A stretch of DNA of 62,401 nucleotides from Methylococcales bacterium (GCA_028707085.1 JAQTUW010000018.1:1-62401), one strand, 5' to 3'; counted from the first letter of the stretch, positions 1-9,815 are shown. Program-made: numbers and translations. The notes: generated by a model from the letters alone, not told the origin.

Positions 1-1
1 G

Positions 2-1282
2 GAAGCCTGTTTCCGGCAGGCGGTAGCGGTCGATCCGCAGCATGTCGAGGCTTATAAAAACCTGGGCAACGTGTTGCAGGACATGCAGCGCTGTGAAGAA
101 GCCCTGGCGGCATTCGACCAGGCCATAGCCCTTAACCCGAATGCCGCGGACGATTATTGCTATCGCGGCAATGTCTTGCTGGATCTGAAACGTTTTAGCG
201 AATCCCTGGCCAGCTTCGATACGGCAATCGCCAAAAACCCCGGCTATGCCGAAGCCTATTACAATCGCGGTAATGCCTATAAAACCCTCAACCGGATGGT
301 CGAGGCGCTTGCCGGTTATGATAAGGCATTGTCGTTGAGAGCGAATTATGCCGACGCCCTGTGGAACAAGGCCCTGTTAAAATTGCTTGCCGGGGAGTTC
401 GAGGAAGGCTGGCGGCTCTACGAATGCCGCTGGCAGGGTCGTCAAAAACAGCAGGCCAGAAATTTCCCCCAGCCATTGTGGCTAGGCGACAAAAGTCTGG
501 AGAACAAGACCTTGCTGGTGCATGCCGAACAGGGACTGGGCGATGTCATTCAATTTTGCCGCTATCTGCCTTTGCTGGAAACGTTGGGCGCGCAGGTTGT
601 GCTCGAGGCGCCCAAGGCGCTGAAAACGCTGTTGTCCACGTTCGATTGCAGTCTGACCATCATTGAACAGGGCGGGAAATTGCCGGCTTTCGACCTGCAT
701 TGTCCGCTCATGAGTCTGCCACTGGCTTTTAAGACCACTCTGGAAACAATTCCGGCCGAAACGCCTTATCTGGCGGTGGACAGTCAGAAACAGGCATTCT
801 GGCGGGCGCGGCTGGGGAATAAAACCAAACCCCGGATCGGTCTGGTCTGGTCGGGTTCAAAATCCCACCAGAACGATAAAAACCGCAGCATTCCGCTGGA
901 ATTACTTGCGCCGCTGCAATCGCTTCCGCTGGCGTTTCATTGCCTGCAAAACCAGATCAGGGCCGAGGATCAGCAGGTGTTGTCGCAATTCGGCTGGATA
1001 CATGACCATCGGCAGGCGATAGGCGATTTTGCGGATACTGCGGCGCTGATCGGCGAGATGGATATGGTGGTGTCGGTCGATACGGCGGCGGCTCATCTGG
1101 CCGGCGCCCTGGCGAAGCCGGTGTGGATATTGCTGCCCCATGCGCCGGACTTCCGCTGGCTGTTACAGCGAACCGATAGCCCCTGGTATCCGTCGGCCAG
1201 ACTGTTCCGTCAAACTGCGGCTGAGGATTGGGCCGCGGTGGTGGCGGAAGTGGCGCAAAAACTGGAAAGTACCAGTCTGTGA
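2..1282 (+). CDS. TPR-containing glycosyltransferase, GT9-like C-terminal domain (5' partial)
   Basis: The reading frame is open from the first bases of the window, so the start lies upstream; 426 residues are visible. Residues 1-130 are tetratricopeptide repeats of about 34 residues with the usual pattern (AYxNRGNA, FDxAIAxNP). The rest resembles ADP-heptose-type GT9 glycosyltransferases: a GLGDVIQFCRYLPLL segment, a strand IGLVWSGSK, and a donor-site-like DTAAAHLAGALAKPVW motif near the end. The family is annotated as TPR-containing glycosyltransferase family protein; acceptor and sugar are unknown. No signal peptide can be assessed because the N-terminus is missing. The next gene is a longer paralogue 47 bp downstream on the same strand, so the two probably share a transcript and arose by duplication. 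Confidence 0.85.
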   Translation, partial: EACFRQAVAVDPQHVEAYKNLGNVLQDMQRCEEALAAFDQAIALNPNAADDYCYRGNVLLDLKRFSESLASFDTAIAKNPGYAEAYYNRGNAYKTLNRMVEALAGYDKALSLRANYADALWNKALLKLLAGEFEEGWRLYECRWQGRQKQQARNFPQPLWLGDKSLENKTLLVHAEQGLGDVIQFCRYLPLLETLGAQVVLEAPKALKTLLSTFDCSLTIIEQGGKLPAFDLHCPLMSLPLAFKTTLETIPAETPYLAVDSQKQAFWRARLGNKTKPRIGLVWSGSKSHQNDKNRSIPLELLAPLQSLPLAFHCLQNQIRAEDQQVLSQFGWIHDHRQAIGDFADTAALIGEMDMVVSVDTAAAHLAGALAKPVWILLPHAPDFRWLLQRTDSPWYPSARLFRQTAAEDWAAVVAEVAQKLESTSL

Positions 1283-1329
1283 GGGCGTTTGTTCCCGAAC
1301 GGCCAATTACCAAAAATTTTACAACGAAC

Positions 1330-3621
1330 ATGAAAACAAAAAATCTCTCGGCCAAACAAATTCAGCTTTTCCAGCAGGCGATGCAGCATCACCAAACCGG
1401 ACAACTGGCTGAAGCCGCCGTAAAATACAAAAAACTGCTGGATGCCTCGCCAAAACATCCGCAATTGCTTTATGCGTTTGGCGTGCTGACCCTGCAACAG
1501 GGCGATGTCGAGCAAGGGATCGGATTGCTGGAAAGATCGCTGCAAGCCGATCCCGGACAGCCGGACGCCCTGTTCAATCTGGGAATCGCCCTGGCCGGGC
1601 TCAACCGGATGCAGCAGGCCGTGGCGGCGTTCGACCGGGTGATAGCCCTTAACCCCGCCCACGCTCAGGCCCATAATAATCGCGGCAACGCGCTGCGGGA
1701 ACTGAAGCAGTTTGAAGCGGCATTAACCAGTTTTAACATGGCGATCGCCCTGAATCCCGCTGCTGCGGACGCCTACAATAATCTGGGCGCGGTACTGCTC
1801 GAATTGAAGCGCTTTGATGAGGCCCTGGCCAGTTTCGATCAGGCGATACGCCTGAAGCACGATTATGTGACGGCTTACTTTAATCGCGGCAATGCCCTGC
1901 GAGAGCTCGACCAGTCCGACGCCGCGCTGAAAAGCTACGATTATGCTCTGGCCATCAATCCTTTTGAAGCCGTGGCGCATAATAATCGCGGCACCCTGCT
2001 GCAAAGCCGACAGGATTTTGCCGCCGCGCAGCAATGTTTCGAAAAGGCGATAGCGTTACGGCCAAATTATGCTGAGGCTTATTTCAATCTGGCCTGTCTG
2101 CAGCAACAGCTAAAACAGTTCGCAGCCGCATTGAGCAGTCTGGATGCCTTGATAGCGCTGGAAGCCGGCCATGCGGCCGCTTATAACAATAAAGGCGTCA
2201 TTCTGCACGATCTGGACAGGCATCAGGAGGCCATCGCCAGTTACGATCAGGCCATCGCCCTGAAAGCGGATTACGAGGAAGCTTATTTCAATCGCGGCCT
2301 GGCCTATCAGGATCAACTGGAGTTCCTCGACGCGCTGGCCAGTTTCGAGCAGGCCATCGCCATCAATCCGAATTACGAAGCGGCTTTTTATAATGCCGGC
2401 AACGCCTTGCTGGTGTTGCGGCAACTGGAAATCGGGCTGGGTTTTCTGGACAGGGCGATCGAATTGAATCCGGCGTCCGCCATGGCGCATACCAGTCGCG
2501 GCAATGCCCTGAAATGCCTGTGGCGTATCGAGGAAGCCCTGGAGAGTTACGCCACCGCCATTGCCCTGGAGCCTGATTATCACGAACCCTACTGTAAGCG
2601 CGGCATACTGTATCAGGACATCAAGCGTCTGGACGAGGCGATGGCCGACTACGAGCAGGCCATCGCCCTGAAGCCCGATTTCGCCAACGCCCACTGGAAC
2701 AAGGGGCTGCTCAAAATACTGACCGGGCAGTATGAAGAAGGCTGGCGGCTTTATGAATGGCGCTGGCTGGACACCGGCAAGAAACAGGTTCGGAATTATC
2801 CGCAGCCGCTGTGGCTGGGCGACCGGGATTTAACCGGAAAAACCCTGCTGGTTTTTTCGGAACAGGGCTTTGGCGACATCATCCAGTTTTGCCGCTATGT
2901 GCCGATGCTGGACGAACTGGCGGCCAGAGTCATTTTTGAAGTCCCGCCCGGACTCCTGCCGTTGTTCAAAACGCTTCAGGGCCGTTTTGAACTGGTCGGT
3001 CGCGGCGAAACCCTGCCGGATTTCGATTTGTACTGCCCGATCATGAGCTTGCCGCTGGCGTTTAAAACCACGGTGGCGGACATTCCGGCCACGGCGGCCT
3101 ATCTTTTCGCCGCGGATAGCCAGCGCGAGGTCTGGCGGGAGCATCTGGGCGCAACAGACCGATTGCGGGTGGGGCTGGTCTGGTCTGGATCGAAGGCGCA
3201 CCCGGACGACCGCAACCGCAGCATGGCGCTTAACAGGCTGGCCCCGTTGATGAAACTGCCGGTGGAATTTCATTGTCTGCAAAAAGAAATCAGGGCAGAG
3301 GATGAGACGGATTTGCAGGCGTTTGCCGATATCCGCATCCACCGGGACGCGCTGGCCGACTTTTCCGATACCGCGGCGCTGATCGACGCCATGGATCTGG
3401 TTATCTCGGTCGATACCTCGGTCGCGCATCTGGCCGGAGCCCTGGGAAAACCGGTGTGGATACTGCTGCCTTATGCGCCGGATTACCGCTGGATGCTGGA
3501 CAGAAGCGACAGTCCCTGGTATTCGACCGCCACCCTGTTCCGGCAGGCCGCGCCAAAAGAATGGGAGCCGGTGGTCGCCGAAGTGGGCAAACGGCTGGAA
3601 AGCATGGCCGGCAGCCGATAG
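1330..3621 (+). CDS. TPR-containing glycosyltransferase, GT9-like C-terminal domain
   Basis: 763 residues from ATG 1330. An upstream in-frame start at 1228 would overlap the preceding gene and add 34 low-complexity residues, so 1330 is preferred; its N-terminus MKTKNLSAKQIQLFQQA also matches the next gene's MKPKTPTAKQIALFQQA. Residues 10-450 are about twelve TPR units. Residues 450-763 are the GT9-like domain, with EQGFGDIIQFCRYVPML, VGLVWSGSK and DTSVAHLAGALGKPVW. The protein has no signal peptide or membrane segment and should be cytoplasmic. TPRs normally bind proteins, so the enzyme may modify a protein acceptor, but no substrate is established. It is the second of three co-directional TPR-glycosyltransferase genes. 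Confidence 0.87.
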   Translation: MKTKNLSAKQIQLFQQAMQHHQTGQLAEAAVKYKKLLDASPKHPQLLYAFGVLTLQQGDVEQGIGLLERSLQADPGQPDALFNLGIALAGLNRMQQAVAAFDRVIALNPAHAQAHNNRGNALRELKQFEAALTSFNMAIALNPAAADAYNNLGAVLLELKRFDEALASFDQAIRLKHDYVTAYFNRGNALRELDQSDAALKSYDYALAINPFEAVAHNNRGTLLQSRQDFAAAQQCFEKAIALRPNYAEAYFNLACLQQQLKQFAAALSSLDALIALEAGHAAAYNNKGVILHDLDRHQEAIASYDQAIALKADYEEAYFNRGLAYQDQLEFLDALASFEQAIAINPNYEAAFYNAGNALLVLRQLEIGLGFLDRAIELNPASAMAHTSRGNALKCLWRIEEALESYATAIALEPDYHEPYCKRGILYQDIKRLDEAMADYEQAIALKPDFANAHWNKGLLKILTGQYEEGWRLYEWRWLDTGKKQVRNYPQPLWLGDRDLTGKTLLVFSEQGFGDIIQFCRYVPMLDELAARVIFEVPPGLLPLFKTLQGRFELVGRGETLPDFDLYCPIMSLPLAFKTTVADIPATAAYLFAADSQREVWREHLGATDRLRVGLVWSGSKAHPDDRNRSMALNRLAPLMKLPVEFHCLQKEIRAEDETDLQAFADIRIHRDALADFSDTAALIDAMDLVISVDTSVAHLAGALGKPVWILLPYAPDYRWMLDRSDSPWYSTATLFRQAAPKEWEPVVAEVGKRLESMAGSR

Positions 3622-3652
3622 CGCCGCCGGCAAGGGACTGTATAGGCTGCAT

Positions 3653-5230
3653 ATGAAGCCCAAAACACCCACCGCAAAGCAGATTGCCTTGTTCCAGCAG
3701 GCCAATGGACTACATCAAAGCGGTCAACTGGCGGAAGCTTTGGCGATCTACAAAAAATTATTGCAGAACTTTACAGCCGATCCGGAGCTGCTGGAAAGAA
3801 TCGGAACCATCACCATCCAGCAAGGCCACGCCGCGCAGGCGCTGCCGTTTTTCGACCGATCCCTGCAAATCGCCCCCGGACGCGCCCTGAGCCATTGCAG
3901 TCGCGGCATAGCGCTGCAACAGTTGAATCGGCCGGATCAGGCGCTGGCGGCCTATCAGCAGGCCATCCGTTTAAAGCCGGATTATGCGGACGCCTATATC
4001 AATCGCGGCGTCGTCTGCCAGGAATTGAGGCGTCATGATGAAGCCCTCGACTGTTTTGACCGGGCAATCGCCCTTGAGCCGCATTCCGCTCCTGCGCACA
4101 TCAACAAGGCCGTGCTGCTGCAAAATCTGAAGCGCTATGAAGAGTCGCTGGCAAATTTCAGCAAAGCCCGGCAACTCGATCCCGACTACGAATTCATCGA
4201 TGGGCAGTTCCTGTACAACAAGCTGCAACTTTGTGACTGGGACGCTCTGGAAACGCTACAGACCGGGCTTTTCGCAAAGATCGACAGCGGGCTGAAGGCC
4301 GCCATGCCCTGGCATGTGCTGTCGTTTACCGATGATCCGGCCCGCCAGCAAAAAGCCGCCGAATGCTGGGCGCAGAACCAGTTTCCGGCGGAAGGCAACC
4401 CGCAGTTCGGTATGGTGGGGCATGACAAAATACGGATTGCCTATGTTTCCGCGGATTTTTACATGCATCCGGTGGCGATTTTAACCGCTGGCCTGTACGA
4501 AAACCATGATCGGCGCAAATTCGAGATATTCGCTTTCCATTACGGCAGGGAGCGGGATGAGATGACAGCCCGGCTGGAAGCCGGGTTCGACCGTTTTATC
4601 GATATAGGCGAACTTTCCGACCAGCAGGTGATTCAGCTTGCCCGGTCGCTGGAGATCGATATCGCCGTCGATCTGGCAGGGTATACCGGCGACAGCAGAA
4701 CCGGTCTGTTCGCAAACCGGCTGGCGCCGCTACAGGTCAGTTATCTGGGCTATGCGGGCACGATGGCCGCCGCCTGCATGGATTACATGATCGCGGACAG
4801 CATTTTGATCCCGGAAACCGGCCGGCGGCATTATGCCGAAAAAATTGTGTATATGCCCAATAGTTTTCAGGCCAATGACGATACCCGGCAAATAGCCGCC
4901 ACGGTGTTTAGCCGAGAAGCATTCGGTCTGCCGGAAAAGGCTTTTGTTTACTGTTGCTTCAACAACAGCTACAAAATACATCCCGATACCTTCCGGAGCT
5001 GGATGCGAATACTGGCTAAGGTGGACGGCGGCGTGCTATGGCTGCCGGCCGATTATGAAACGCAGGCCGTCGAGCTGGCCGCTATAAAAAACGTTTTGCA
5101 GCGGAACCGGCTGACCGCGCCTTTATTCGATACCCGGCTGTTTACCAGGCATCTGGAAGCTGCCTATACCCATATGTATCAGCGTTATGCGGCGGGTTTG
5201 CCGGCGGACGATATCCTGGTCGATGCCTGA
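3653..5230 (+). CDS. TPR + SPINDLY/O-GlcNAc-transferase-like (GT41) protein with internal deletion
   Basis: 525 residues from ATG 3653, 31 bp after the previous gene. Residues 1-180 are about five TPRs. The catalytic region keeps the N-lobe features of GT41: SADFYMHPVAIL (the His equivalent to the human OGT active-site region), DLAGYTGDSRTGLF, and CFNNSYKIHPD with the conserved Lys. Compared with the three paralogues on the other strand, roughly 95-105 residues are missing in frame after VLWL: the sequence jumps from VLWLP to ADYETQAVELA. The lost block contains the nucleotide-sugar motif HTTxSDALWAGLP present in all three paralogues. A second gap of a few residues follows. The frame is intact, so it may be expressed, but UDP-sugar transfer is unlikely. 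The last 46 bp overlap the opposing gene. Confidence 0.85.
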   Translation: MKPKTPTAKQIALFQQANGLHQSGQLAEALAIYKKLLQNFTADPELLERIGTITIQQGHAAQALPFFDRSLQIAPGRALSHCSRGIALQQLNRPDQALAAYQQAIRLKPDYADAYINRGVVCQELRRHDEALDCFDRAIALEPHSAPAHINKAVLLQNLKRYEESLANFSKARQLDPDYEFIDGQFLYNKLQLCDWDALETLQTGLFAKIDSGLKAAMPWHVLSFTDDPARQQKAAECWAQNQFPAEGNPQFGMVGHDKIRIAYVSADFYMHPVAILTAGLYENHDRRKFEIFAFHYGRERDEMTARLEAGFDRFIDIGELSDQQVIQLARSLEIDIAVDLAGYTGDSRTGLFANRLAPLQVSYLGYAGTMAAACMDYMIADSILIPETGRRHYAEKIVYMPNSFQANDDTRQIAATVFSREAFGLPEKAFVYCCFNNSYKIHPDTFRSWMRILAKVDGGVLWLPADYETQAVELAAIKNVLQRNRLTAPLFDTRLFTRHLEAAYTHMYQRYAAGLPADDILVDA

Positions 5231-7221
5231 ACAGTCACCACCGCCGGCGGCAGTCCGGCCAGACGTCGCGCCTGCATGGCCGCATAAGCCGCCTCGAGAT
5301 CACGCGCGAACCGCGCGGTATCGAATAGCGCGGCAGTCCGGCGATTTTCCGCCAGCCGGGAGCGGATGGCGGCAAGTTTGTCGGGCTGGCTGGCCAGTTC
5401 GACGGCCAGCGCCTCATAATCGGCCTGGCTATGGGTAATCAGTTCCGGCAGGCCGATGGCGGTCAGCAGACTGGCCGCCACCCTGCCGGCGAAACCTTCG
5501 CCGGCGCGGGTCAGCAGCGGCAGGCCGGCCCATAGCGCATCGCTGGCGGTGGTGTGGGCATTATAAGGCAGTGTGTCCAGAAACAGGTCGGCCAGCTGCA
5601 GCCGGGCCAGATGTTCGGCCAGATCCGGCATTCGCCGGGCAAAAATCAGCCGGTTTGCGTCAATGCCGCGGCTGGCGGCTTCCCGCCGCAGATTTTCCTG
5701 CGCCGGCGGATGATCCACGGACAACCACAGCACGCTGCCGGTTACCCGGTCAAGTATCCGCATCCAGCAATCGAAAATGTCGGGATTGATTTTGTAGGCA
5801 TTGTTAAAACAGCAAAACACAAATCCGGCATCCGGCAAACCAAAATCCTGCCGGCGGATAACCTGATCGGCAATGGGCTGGGTGTCGTCGTTCACCAGAT
5901 AGGCATTGGGTAGATAGGCGATGCTTTCCGTGTAAAACGCTTGCCGGTTTTCCGGAATAACCACCCGGTCTGCAAGCAGGTAATCCATATAGCCGGCGCC
6001 CAGGGTGCCGGGATAACCCAGAAAATTGACCTGAAGCGGGGCAATCCGCATGGCGAACAGCCCGGTTCGGCTGTCCTGGGTATGGCCGCCCAGATCCACG
6101 GCGATATCGATTTCCAGACTTTGGACAAGCTCCGCCGCCTGCTGGTCGGTCATATCGGCTATATCGATAAAATGCTCGAAACCGGCTTTCAGCCGATCCG
6201 TCATGTCATCTTTGACGCTACCGAAAGAAAAGCCGTACAGCTCAAACTTTGCCCGGTCATGCAGTTCAAACAGGCGGGCGGTCAGGAAGGCAACCGGATG
6301 AATGCGGAAATCCGCCGAAAAATACCCCAGCCGGATCCGCTGACGCCCGGCATGGCCGGCCGTTTTCGGCGTGTCGCGGCCGGCAGGGAATTTTTCCTGC
6401 GTCCAGCAGATAGCGGCTTTTTGCTGCACGGCCGGATCGCCGGTAAGGCTCAGCACCTGAAAGGGCAGGGCCATTTTCCGGCCGTTGGCGATTTTAGCGG
6501 TAATGTCGGCAATTTCCTGTTGCAGATTGGCCCAGTCACAGCAAAGCAGGCGGGTAAACAAACGTTGTCCGGCCAGAAAATCAAAATCCGGCTTGACGGC
6601 GAAGGCCCGCTCATAACTGGCTACGGCCTCGGCATAGCGTTTCAGTTCCTTATACGCTACGCCCAGATTGCACCAGGCGTCGGCCAGATCGGGTTTGCAG
6701 GCCAGGGTGAGCCGATAAGCGGCTGCCGCGTCCTCGAAAAGCTTTAACTCGCGCAGCAGGTTGCCGCGATTGAAATGCGCCAGCGCAAAATGGGGATCAA
6801 GCGCGATGGCCTGGTCGAAATGGCTTAACGCCGCCTCAAAACGTTTCAATTCCACCAGCACATTGCCCAGATTGCAATAAGCTTCCGCATAATCGGGTTT
6901 CAGGGCAATTGCCTGCTGGTAACTGGCCAGGGCGTCATCCAGGCGGTTTTGGCGCTTAAAAGCGACGCCCAGATAAAACCGGGCCAGCGGTTGGGCGGGC
7001 TCTATATTCAGCGACTGGCGGTTAAACTGTATGCTGTCGGCGGCATTGCCCATTTGCAGGCAAATAACCCCCATCAGACTCAGCAATTGCGGGTTGTCCG
7101 GAAAAGGCCGCCGCAACTTCCGATACAGCGCCAGAGCCTCGGCCAGCTTGCCTGTCTGATGTAGCGCCATTGCCTGCCGGAATACGGGATGCTGGTCTAG
7201 CGCCTGGATTTTTGGCCTCAT
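5185..7221 (-). CDS. TPR + SPINDLY-like O-linked N-acetylglucosamine transferase (GT41)
   Basis: 678 residues. Residues 1-225 are about six TPRs; roughly 270-655 form the GT41 catalytic domain. It has SADFRIHPVAFL, DLGGHTQDSRTGLF, CFNNAYKINPD, and the nucleotide-sugar motif PYNAHTTASDALWAGLPLLT matching the HTTxxDxLWAGxP of eukaryotic OGT. Known relatives add GlcNAc (OGT) or fucose (plant SPY) to Ser/Thr of proteins; the sugar here cannot be deduced. The start codon shares TCAT with the stop of the upstream gene (ATGA overlap, 7218-7221), indicating translational coupling. The C-terminus is odd: paralogues stop just after LPPA/LPAE, whereas this one reads about 14 further residues encoded on the antisense of the convergent gene's 3' end. 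Confidence 0.88.
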   Translation of the reverse strand: MRPKIQALDQHPVFRQAMALHQTGKLAEALALYRKLRRPFPDNPQLLSLMGVICLQMGNAADSIQFNRQSLNIEPAQPLARFYLGVAFKRQNRLDDALASYQQAIALKPDYAEAYCNLGNVLVELKRFEAALSHFDQAIALDPHFALAHFNRGNLLRELKLFEDAAAAYRLTLACKPDLADAWCNLGVAYKELKRYAEAVASYERAFAVKPDFDFLAGQRLFTRLLCCDWANLQQEIADITAKIANGRKMALPFQVLSLTGDPAVQQKAAICWTQEKFPAGRDTPKTAGHAGRQRIRLGYFSADFRIHPVAFLTARLFELHDRAKFELYGFSFGSVKDDMTDRLKAGFEHFIDIADMTDQQAAELVQSLEIDIAVDLGGHTQDSRTGLFAMRIAPLQVNFLGYPGTLGAGYMDYLLADRVVIPENRQAFYTESIAYLPNAYLVNDDTQPIADQVIRRQDFGLPDAGFVFCCFNNAYKINPDIFDCWMRILDRVTGSVLWLSVDHPPAQENLRREAASRGIDANRLIFARRMPDLAEHLARLQLADLFLDTLPYNAHTTASDALWAGLPLLTRAGEGFAGRVAASLLTAIGLPELITHSQADYEALAVELASQPDKLAAIRSRLAENRRTAALFDTARFARDLEAAYAAMQARRLAGLPPAVVTVQASTRISSAGKPAA

Positions 7222-9815
7222 GGCTCTAGGTGCGCCGGCGGCAGTCCGGCCTGGTTGCGGGCGTACATCCGCTCAAAAACGGATTCGATTTGCCGGGTCA
7301 GCCGGGGCGTGTCGAACAGCGGCGCGGTCAACCGGTTTGCCGCCAGCCGGGCTTTAATGGCCGCCAGTTTGTCGGGATGGGTAGCCAGCTCGATGGCCAG
7401 CGCCTGGTATTCGGCGGCCGAGCCGGTCGCCAGTTCCGGCAGGCCGATTGCGTTCAGCAGACTGGCCGCCACCCTGCCGGCGAAACTTTCGCCCATGCAG
7501 GTCAAAACCGGCAATCCGGCCCACAAGGCGTCGCAGGCGGTAGCGTGGGCGTTATAGGGCAGGGTGTCCAGAAACAGGTCGGCCAGCCGCAGCCGGGCCA
7601 GATGCTCGGCCATGACCGGCAAACGTTTGGCGAAGATCAGCCTGCCGTTCGCCAGACCACGATTGCGAGCTTCCCGGGCCAGATTGTCGGCAATGGCCGG
7701 ATCTTCCACCGACAGCCACAGCACGCTGCCGGGCGCATCGGCCAGTATTCGCATCCAGCGGTCAAACAGGGCCGGATTGAGCTTCCAGGTATTGTTGAAA
7801 CAACAAAACACAAAGCCGGTAGCCGGCAAGCCGAAATCCTCGCGGCGGAAAACCCGGTCGGAAATCGGCCGGCTGTTGTCGTTGACCATGAAACAGTCCG
7901 GCAGGCAGGCGATGTTTTCGGTATAAAATTCCCGGCCGGCCTGGGGAACGACAATAGGGTCGGCAAACAGATAATCCATGTAATCCGCGCCCAGCGAGCC
8001 GCAATAGCCCAGATAGGCCGCCTGCACAGGCGCGGCTCGCAGGGCAAAGAGGTTGTTGCGGCTGCCGCTGGTATGCCCGCCCAGATCGACGGCAATGTCT
8101 ATTTCCAGGCTTCTGGCCAGCTCCACCGCCTCCCGATCCGACAGATTGCGGATATCGATAAAATGCTCAAAACCGGTCGCCAGCCGTTCAGTCATCTCGT
8201 CCCGGTCGGCGGTAAAGGAAAAACCGAAAATCTCGAATCTGTTCCGGTCATGCATTCCAAACAATTGGAGCGACTGAAAGGCGACCGGGTGATTGCGGAA
8301 ATCCGCCGAAAAATAGCCGATGCGTATTCTGTCGTGCTGTGGATATCGGGCGATAGCCGGCAGGGCGTGATTCGTGGGCCGATCTTCCCGCGACCAAATC
8401 TCGGCCGCCCGGCGCTGTAGGGCCGGATCGTCGGTGATGGCCAGCACGTTGAACGGATTGGCGGCTTTTAAACCGTGGCCGATGTCGGCGGCCAGTCCGG
8501 CGGCGTCCCGATCGGTATTCTCCCAGATACAAAGCATCAGGCGGGCGAACAGGTATTGGCCGTGCGCAAAATCCAGGCCGGGCTTGATCGCCAGCGCCTG
8601 TTCGTAACTCTGCAACGCCTCCCGGTAACGGCCGAAATTTTCCATGATGATGGCGCGGCTATGCCAGGCGTCGGCAAAACCCGGTTTTAGGGCTAGAGCC
8701 CGCTCGCAGCTCAGCAGCGCCTCGTCAACCCGCTTCAGTTCGTAAAGCGCAAGACTACGGTTGCAATACGCCTCGGCGAAATTCGCATCGATGGCGATGG
8801 CCTTATCGTAACAGGCCGCGGCTTCATCGAAGCGGTTCAACAGCCGTAAAGTATTGCCGCGGTTGTTATAGACCTGGGCGTAATCGGGTTTGATGCTCAG
8901 CGCCCGGTCAAAACTTGCCAGCGCTTCCGCAAAGCGCTTCAAACTATGCAGGCTGATGCCGCGGTTGCAATAGGCGTCGGCATAACCGGGGTCGATGGCG
9001 ATGGCCCGCTCGTAGCTGTCCAGCGCTTCGGTAAAACGTTTTAATTCCTGAAGGACTATGCCTCGGTTGCTCAGGGCTTCGGTATGTTGCGGCGTAAGGG
9101 CCAGGGCGGCGTCGTAACGGGCCAGCGCCTCGGCGAAACGTTCCAGGTCTTTAAGGATATTGCCGAGGCTGACATGGCTATCCGCCTGGCCGGGCCTGAG
9201 GCGGATAGTCTGTTCGTAAGCAAGTAAAGCGTCTTCCATGCGGTTCATTTCCCGGCAGACGCAGCCCAGATTGCGCCAGGCTTCGGCAAAATCCGCTTTC
9301 AGGGCAATCGCACGCCGATAACTGTCCAGCGCGGCGGGCAAACGTTTCATTTCCCGCAGCACATTGCCGCGGTTGAAATGGGCCAGCACAAAATCGGCTT
9401 TAAGGGCAATGGCGGTATCGAAACTGCGCAACGCCTCTTCCATGCGCCGCAGCCGGATCAAGGCATTGCCGCGGTTGCACCAGGCATCGGCAAAATCGGC
9501 TTTAACGGCAATCGCCTGCTCATAACTGGCCAGGGCGGCGTCGAAACGCTCCAGGCGCATCAGGGCGATGCCCCGATACAGCAAAGCCTGCGGCTGCGCG
9601 GGCTCGGTGGCGAGAGAGCGATCGAAATAGCCGGCGCTTTCCGCGAATTGGCCGGTTTTTAGCAGAATCGCGCCCAGGGCGGCCAGCAGTTCGGCGTTTT
9701 CCGGCAAGCTTTTCAGCAATTCCCGGTAGGCGGCGGCGGCCTCCGGCAGTTTTCCGGCCTGATATAAGGCGCTGGCCTGCTGTAGCAACGGATTGTCCGG
9801 GGCAAGTACGGTCAT
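7218..9815 (-). CDS. TPR + SPINDLY-like O-linked N-acetylglucosamine transferase (GT41), long TPR form
   Basis: 865 residues with about twelve TPRs (residues 1-415), the longest TPR superhelix of the GT41 set, followed by the catalytic domain (about 460-850). Conserved segments are SADFRNHPVAFQ, DLGGHTSGSRNNLF, CFNNTWKLNPA and PYNAHATACDALWAGLPVLT. In the nucleotide-sugar motif the first Thr of HTT is Ala and the following Ser/Thr is Cys, a difference from both flanking paralogues that could affect donor binding. It overlaps both neighbours by the 4-base ATGA arrangement, so it is the middle gene of a coupled three-gene operon. No signal peptide, so probably cytoplasmic. Confidence 0.88.
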   Translation of the reverse strand: MTVLAPDNPLLQQASALYQAGKLPEAAAAYRELLKSLPENAELLAALGAILLKTGQFAESAGYFDRSLATEPAQPQALLYRGIALMRLERFDAALASYEQAIAVKADFADAWCNRGNALIRLRRMEEALRSFDTAIALKADFVLAHFNRGNVLREMKRLPAALDSYRRAIALKADFAEAWRNLGCVCREMNRMEDALLAYEQTIRLRPGQADSHVSLGNILKDLERFAEALARYDAALALTPQHTEALSNRGIVLQELKRFTEALDSYERAIAIDPGYADAYCNRGISLHSLKRFAEALASFDRALSIKPDYAQVYNNRGNTLRLLNRFDEAAACYDKAIAIDANFAEAYCNRSLALYELKRVDEALLSCERALALKPGFADAWHSRAIIMENFGRYREALQSYEQALAIKPGLDFAHGQYLFARLMLCIWENTDRDAAGLAADIGHGLKAANPFNVLAITDDPALQRRAAEIWSREDRPTNHALPAIARYPQHDRIRIGYFSADFRNHPVAFQSLQLFGMHDRNRFEIFGFSFTADRDEMTERLATGFEHFIDIRNLSDREAVELARSLEIDIAVDLGGHTSGSRNNLFALRAAPVQAAYLGYCGSLGADYMDYLFADPIVVPQAGREFYTENIACLPDCFMVNDNSRPISDRVFRREDFGLPATGFVFCCFNNTWKLNPALFDRWMRILADAPGSVLWLSVEDPAIADNLAREARNRGLANGRLIFAKRLPVMAEHLARLRLADLFLDTLPYNAHATACDALWAGLPVLTCMGESFAGRVAASLLNAIGLPELATGSAAEYQALAIELATHPDKLAAIKARLAANRLTAPLFDTPRLTRQIESVFERMYARNQAGLPPAHLEP

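Noticed and set aside
1282-5185. TPR repeats considered as a CRISPR-like or other DNA repeat array
   Set aside because: The periodicity is about 102 bp, in frame and degenerate, fully explained by 34-residue TPR units; there are no identical repeats with unique spacers.
5941-6747. 268-codon plus-strand frame opposite a GT41 gene
   Set aside because: It is the complement of conserved catalytic-domain codons; the minus-strand protein has clear GT41 motifs and the plus-strand translation has none.
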